Assembly (NCBI GenBank): GCA_029259535.1
Contig: JAPHEF010000001.1
Coordinates: 75,129-139,128 of the forward strand
Source: Alkanophaga liquidiphilum
GTDB taxonomy: Archaea > Halobacteriota > Syntropharchaeia > Alkanophagales > B39-G2
DNA: 64,000 bases
Direction of reading: 5' to 3'
Numbering within the stretch: the first letter of the stretch is position 1; each line of letters begins with the position of its first letter. The notes under the pieces were generated by a model. The model was given only the letters and a program-made list of their open reading frames with translations. It was not told the DNA's origin and ran no database searches. Positions 62,772-64,000 of the stretch are shown here, one piece after another. The translations under genes were made by a program, and so were the position numbers.

Positions 62772-62896
62772 GCCGCCGTAGCTCAGCTGGTAGAGCGTCC
62801 GGCTGTTAGCGTTGCATTGATGCATGCGTAGTGTTCATGCGTTAATGTTGCACGGCAGAGACCGGACGGTCACAGGTTCGAGTCCTGTCGGCGGCG
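62772..62896 (+). tRNA. tRNA-Asn(GTT) with a 52-nt archaeal intron
   Basis: The exons 62772-62808 and 62861-62896 join to a 73-nt cloverleaf: acceptor GCCGCCG/CGGCGGC, discriminator G, D arm with GCTCAGCTGGTAGAGC, anticodon stem TCCGG/CCGGA and loop CTGTTAA (anticodon GTT), T arm ACAGG/CCTGT. The intron 62809-62860 follows position 37. A bulge-helix-bulge motif is visible: a four-pair central helix CTGT/GCAG with three-base bulges TAG and AGA. The intron itself folds into a ten-pair hairpin, TTGATGCATG/CATGCGTTAA. CCA is not encoded. Confidence 0.92.
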
Positions 62897-62921
62897 TCAC
62901 CCCTCGAATGGAGGTGAAACC

Positions 62922-63098
62922 ATGCGGACCATAACCCGTATATTCTTGGGCTTGGGCGGGCTCCTGTTTATCGTGGACGGTGTGCTGAAGCTCTATAATC
63001 CCGAATTCGTGGTTCCAGTCGTCAACCAGACGCTGCCCTGCGGGCTTGCCCTCCTAATCGTGGGGCTCGGAATCCTACTGCTCGCCACGGAAAAATAA
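62922..63098 (+). CDS. Small two-segment membrane protein
   Basis: A 58-residue protein with GGAGGTGA five bases before ATG 62922, among the best ribosome sites in the window. Two membrane segments are evident: ITRIFLGLGGLLFIVDGVL and CGLALLIVGLGILLLAT, linked by a short loop with LYNPEFVVPVVNQTLP. No family was recognised. It follows tRNA-Asn by 25 bases. Confidence 0.6.
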   Translation: MRTITRIFLGLGGLLFIVDGVLKLYNPEFVVPVVNQTLPCGLALLIVGLGILLLATEK

Positions 63099-63218
63099 CC
63101 CTTTTATTTTTCTCTTTTTGATAGGGCAGTTAAGGCTGAATACCCCCATCGCACTCATTCAATAACCAAATACTATCGCTCTAATACTTTCGCCCAAAGA
63201 GCAGTTGGGACGACGCAC

Positions 63219-63764
63219 CTATTTCTGCACGTCAAGCATCGCAACCCTTTCAAGGACGAGCAATCCAAGTTTTTCCCCGCCAACCGCCTCCAGTTCCGCA
63301 TCCGTTATGTCAAAAAACTCCATTAGAGGCTTTTTTTTCCTATCTGAAAGCCCAAGAACGGCGTCGTCACGCTCCATAATTCCCAGGATTTCGTCCCTCG
63401 CAAGCTTGACGTTGTCAGCGTCGCCCACGAGCGTCACCGCCACCTCTTTCGTGTTTTCAGAAATGCCCATTTCCAGAGCTTTGCTGACGTGCCGCCGCCC
63501 CGCCGCATACAGCAGAATCTCGATGCTGAAGTCGTTGGCTATGCATTTCTCACGCCGCCTCGCCCGCAGAGCCTTATCGACAGCCGCCCGAAGATGCTCG
63601 ACGCCTGCCACTTTTAAAGCGTCGAAGACCTGAATAGTGACGTTATGCCGTCTCGCAATGTTCTTTAGACGTGAGAGGAAGGAGTCCACGTCCTTTACTT
63701 CCGCACGTCCTCCGAAGACCTCACAGGCTTCTGCCATCAGCAGGGTTAATCGCCGTTGGGACAT
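63219..63764 (-). CDS. cgi121: KEOPS complex subunit Cgi121
   Basis: A 181-residue protein of the Cgi121/TPRKB family. Conserved parts are VTIQVFDALKVAGVEHLRAAVDKALRA (residues 41-67) and CIANDFSIEILLYAAGRRHVSKALEMGIS (73-101). It binds the tRNA 3' end and recruits substrate to KEOPS, which makes t6A at position 37 of ANN-decoding tRNAs. It is a single gene here; the other KEOPS genes are elsewhere. Confidence 0.93.
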   Translation of the reverse strand: MSQRRLTLLMAEACEVFGGRAEVKDVDSFLSRLKNIARRHNVTIQVFDALKVAGVEHLRAAVDKALRARRREKCIANDFSIEILLYAAGRRHVSKALEMGISENTKEVAVTLVGDADNVKLARDEILGIMERDDAVLGLSDRKKKPLMEFFDITDAELEAVGGEKLGLLVLERVAMLDVQK

Positions 63765-63828
63765 CTTAACTTTTCGGTAAAATCTTAGACGAAGATTTTA
63801 TGAAAGATTTGCCCACGTCCTTGTGAGT

Positions 63829-64000
63829 ATGGGGGAGGTGCCCGTGCTAACTAAAGCCACGTCAAAGAGTAAGTCTTTAAGGACAACTATACTGATAGGG
63901 ATCGTCAAACAGTTTAATCTCTCAGAAGGAAATAAACTTAATTGGTGAATTAGGGTTGGGGATGGGAAGCTTATAATTGTTGTGAGACCACTAAAGAAGG
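63829..64000 (+). pseudogene. AbrB/SpoVT-like antitoxin interrupted by a stop codon (runs off window)
   Basis: From ATG 63829 the frame reads VPVLTKATSKSKSLRTTILI then GIVKQFNLSEGNKLNW, the AbrB swapped-hairpin fold as in archaeal SpoVT/AbrB antitoxins (normally SLRTTIPxxIVKxLxLxEGDxLxW). A TGA at 63946-63948 interrupts it. The same frame continues IRVGDGKLIIVVRPLKK to the window end, the expected next strand pair. A single base change or sequencing error in one codon would explain it. The downstream toxin, if any, is outside the window. Confidence 0.55.

Overview
The window is archaeal. It carries a thermosome subunit, the KEOPS subunit Cgi121, an archaeal PheS with long N-terminal winged-helix repeats, a DUF166 protein, a tRNA-Asn with a bulge-helix-bulge intron, and TATA-type promoters, several only about 25-30 nt before a start codon (leaderless). 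CooS, HdrA-like remnants, three corrinoid-type methyltransferase paralogues, HypB/HypD, an ADP-forming acyl-CoA synthetase subunit, an acyl-CoA dehydrogenase and a dienoyl-CoA-reductase-like flavoenzyme suggest a strict anaerobe of the methanogen/alkane-oxidiser/Archaeoglobus kind (inference). Layout: 1-9.7 kb holds the cooS 3' end, cupin, trxB, DUF166, a winged-helix protein, a methyltransferase, a small membrane protein, tRNA-Ala, three tandem UroD-family methyltransferases that look like gene-conversion mosaics, and adenine deaminase. 9.7-22.5 kb holds membrane proteins, a DGC-type zinc protein, an A24 prepilin peptidase, pheS, a compact structured element, a decayed secreted protein, a DUF5591 protein, and a PadR-controlled RND exporter followed by a CARDB-like surface protein and an MFS carrier. 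22.6-46.8 kb is a CRISPR-Cas island. Two arrays with the same 30-nt repeat (43 units at 22641-25485; 51 units counting one aberrant unit at 43405-46778) point outward in opposite directions, each starting at an identical 443-bp leader block that also contains the 3' end of cas2, one copy inverted. Between them, on the minus strand and mostly overlapping, runs cas6, then (beyond a plus-strand CARF-HTH regulator) cas10d, csc2, csc1, cas3 and cas4 of a type I-D system, a vapBC toxin-antitoxin pair, cas1, a second effector set (HD/zinc large subunit, small protein, Cas7-like, Cas5-like; closest to my recollection of subtype IV-C), then cas2. The most unusual signal is four repeat-insert-repeat units outside the normal array register: three in a 0.7-kb stretch of decayed tatC/tatA beside cas6 (30/36, 33/33 and 31/34 nt, periods 65-66) and one out of register in the second array (33/37 nt). 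Removing a unit restores TatA, TatC or a normal spacer, as expected for off-target Cas1-Cas2 spacer integration. 39.7-41.5 kb is a gene graveyard of tatC, tatA and hdrA fragments, and the distal end of the second array cuts off a DUF167 gene. 46.9-64 kb returns to housekeeping and metabolism: AcdA-like subunit, adenylylsulfate kinase, thermosome, MoeA, slipin, LeuD, HTH-CBS regulator, UbiX, acyl-CoA dehydrogenase, HypD-HypB, tRNA-Lys, an old-yellow-enzyme flavoprotein, a decayed tnpB element with its end hairpin, a DUF35 protein, tRNA-Asn, Cgi121 and an interrupted AbrB-like antitoxin.
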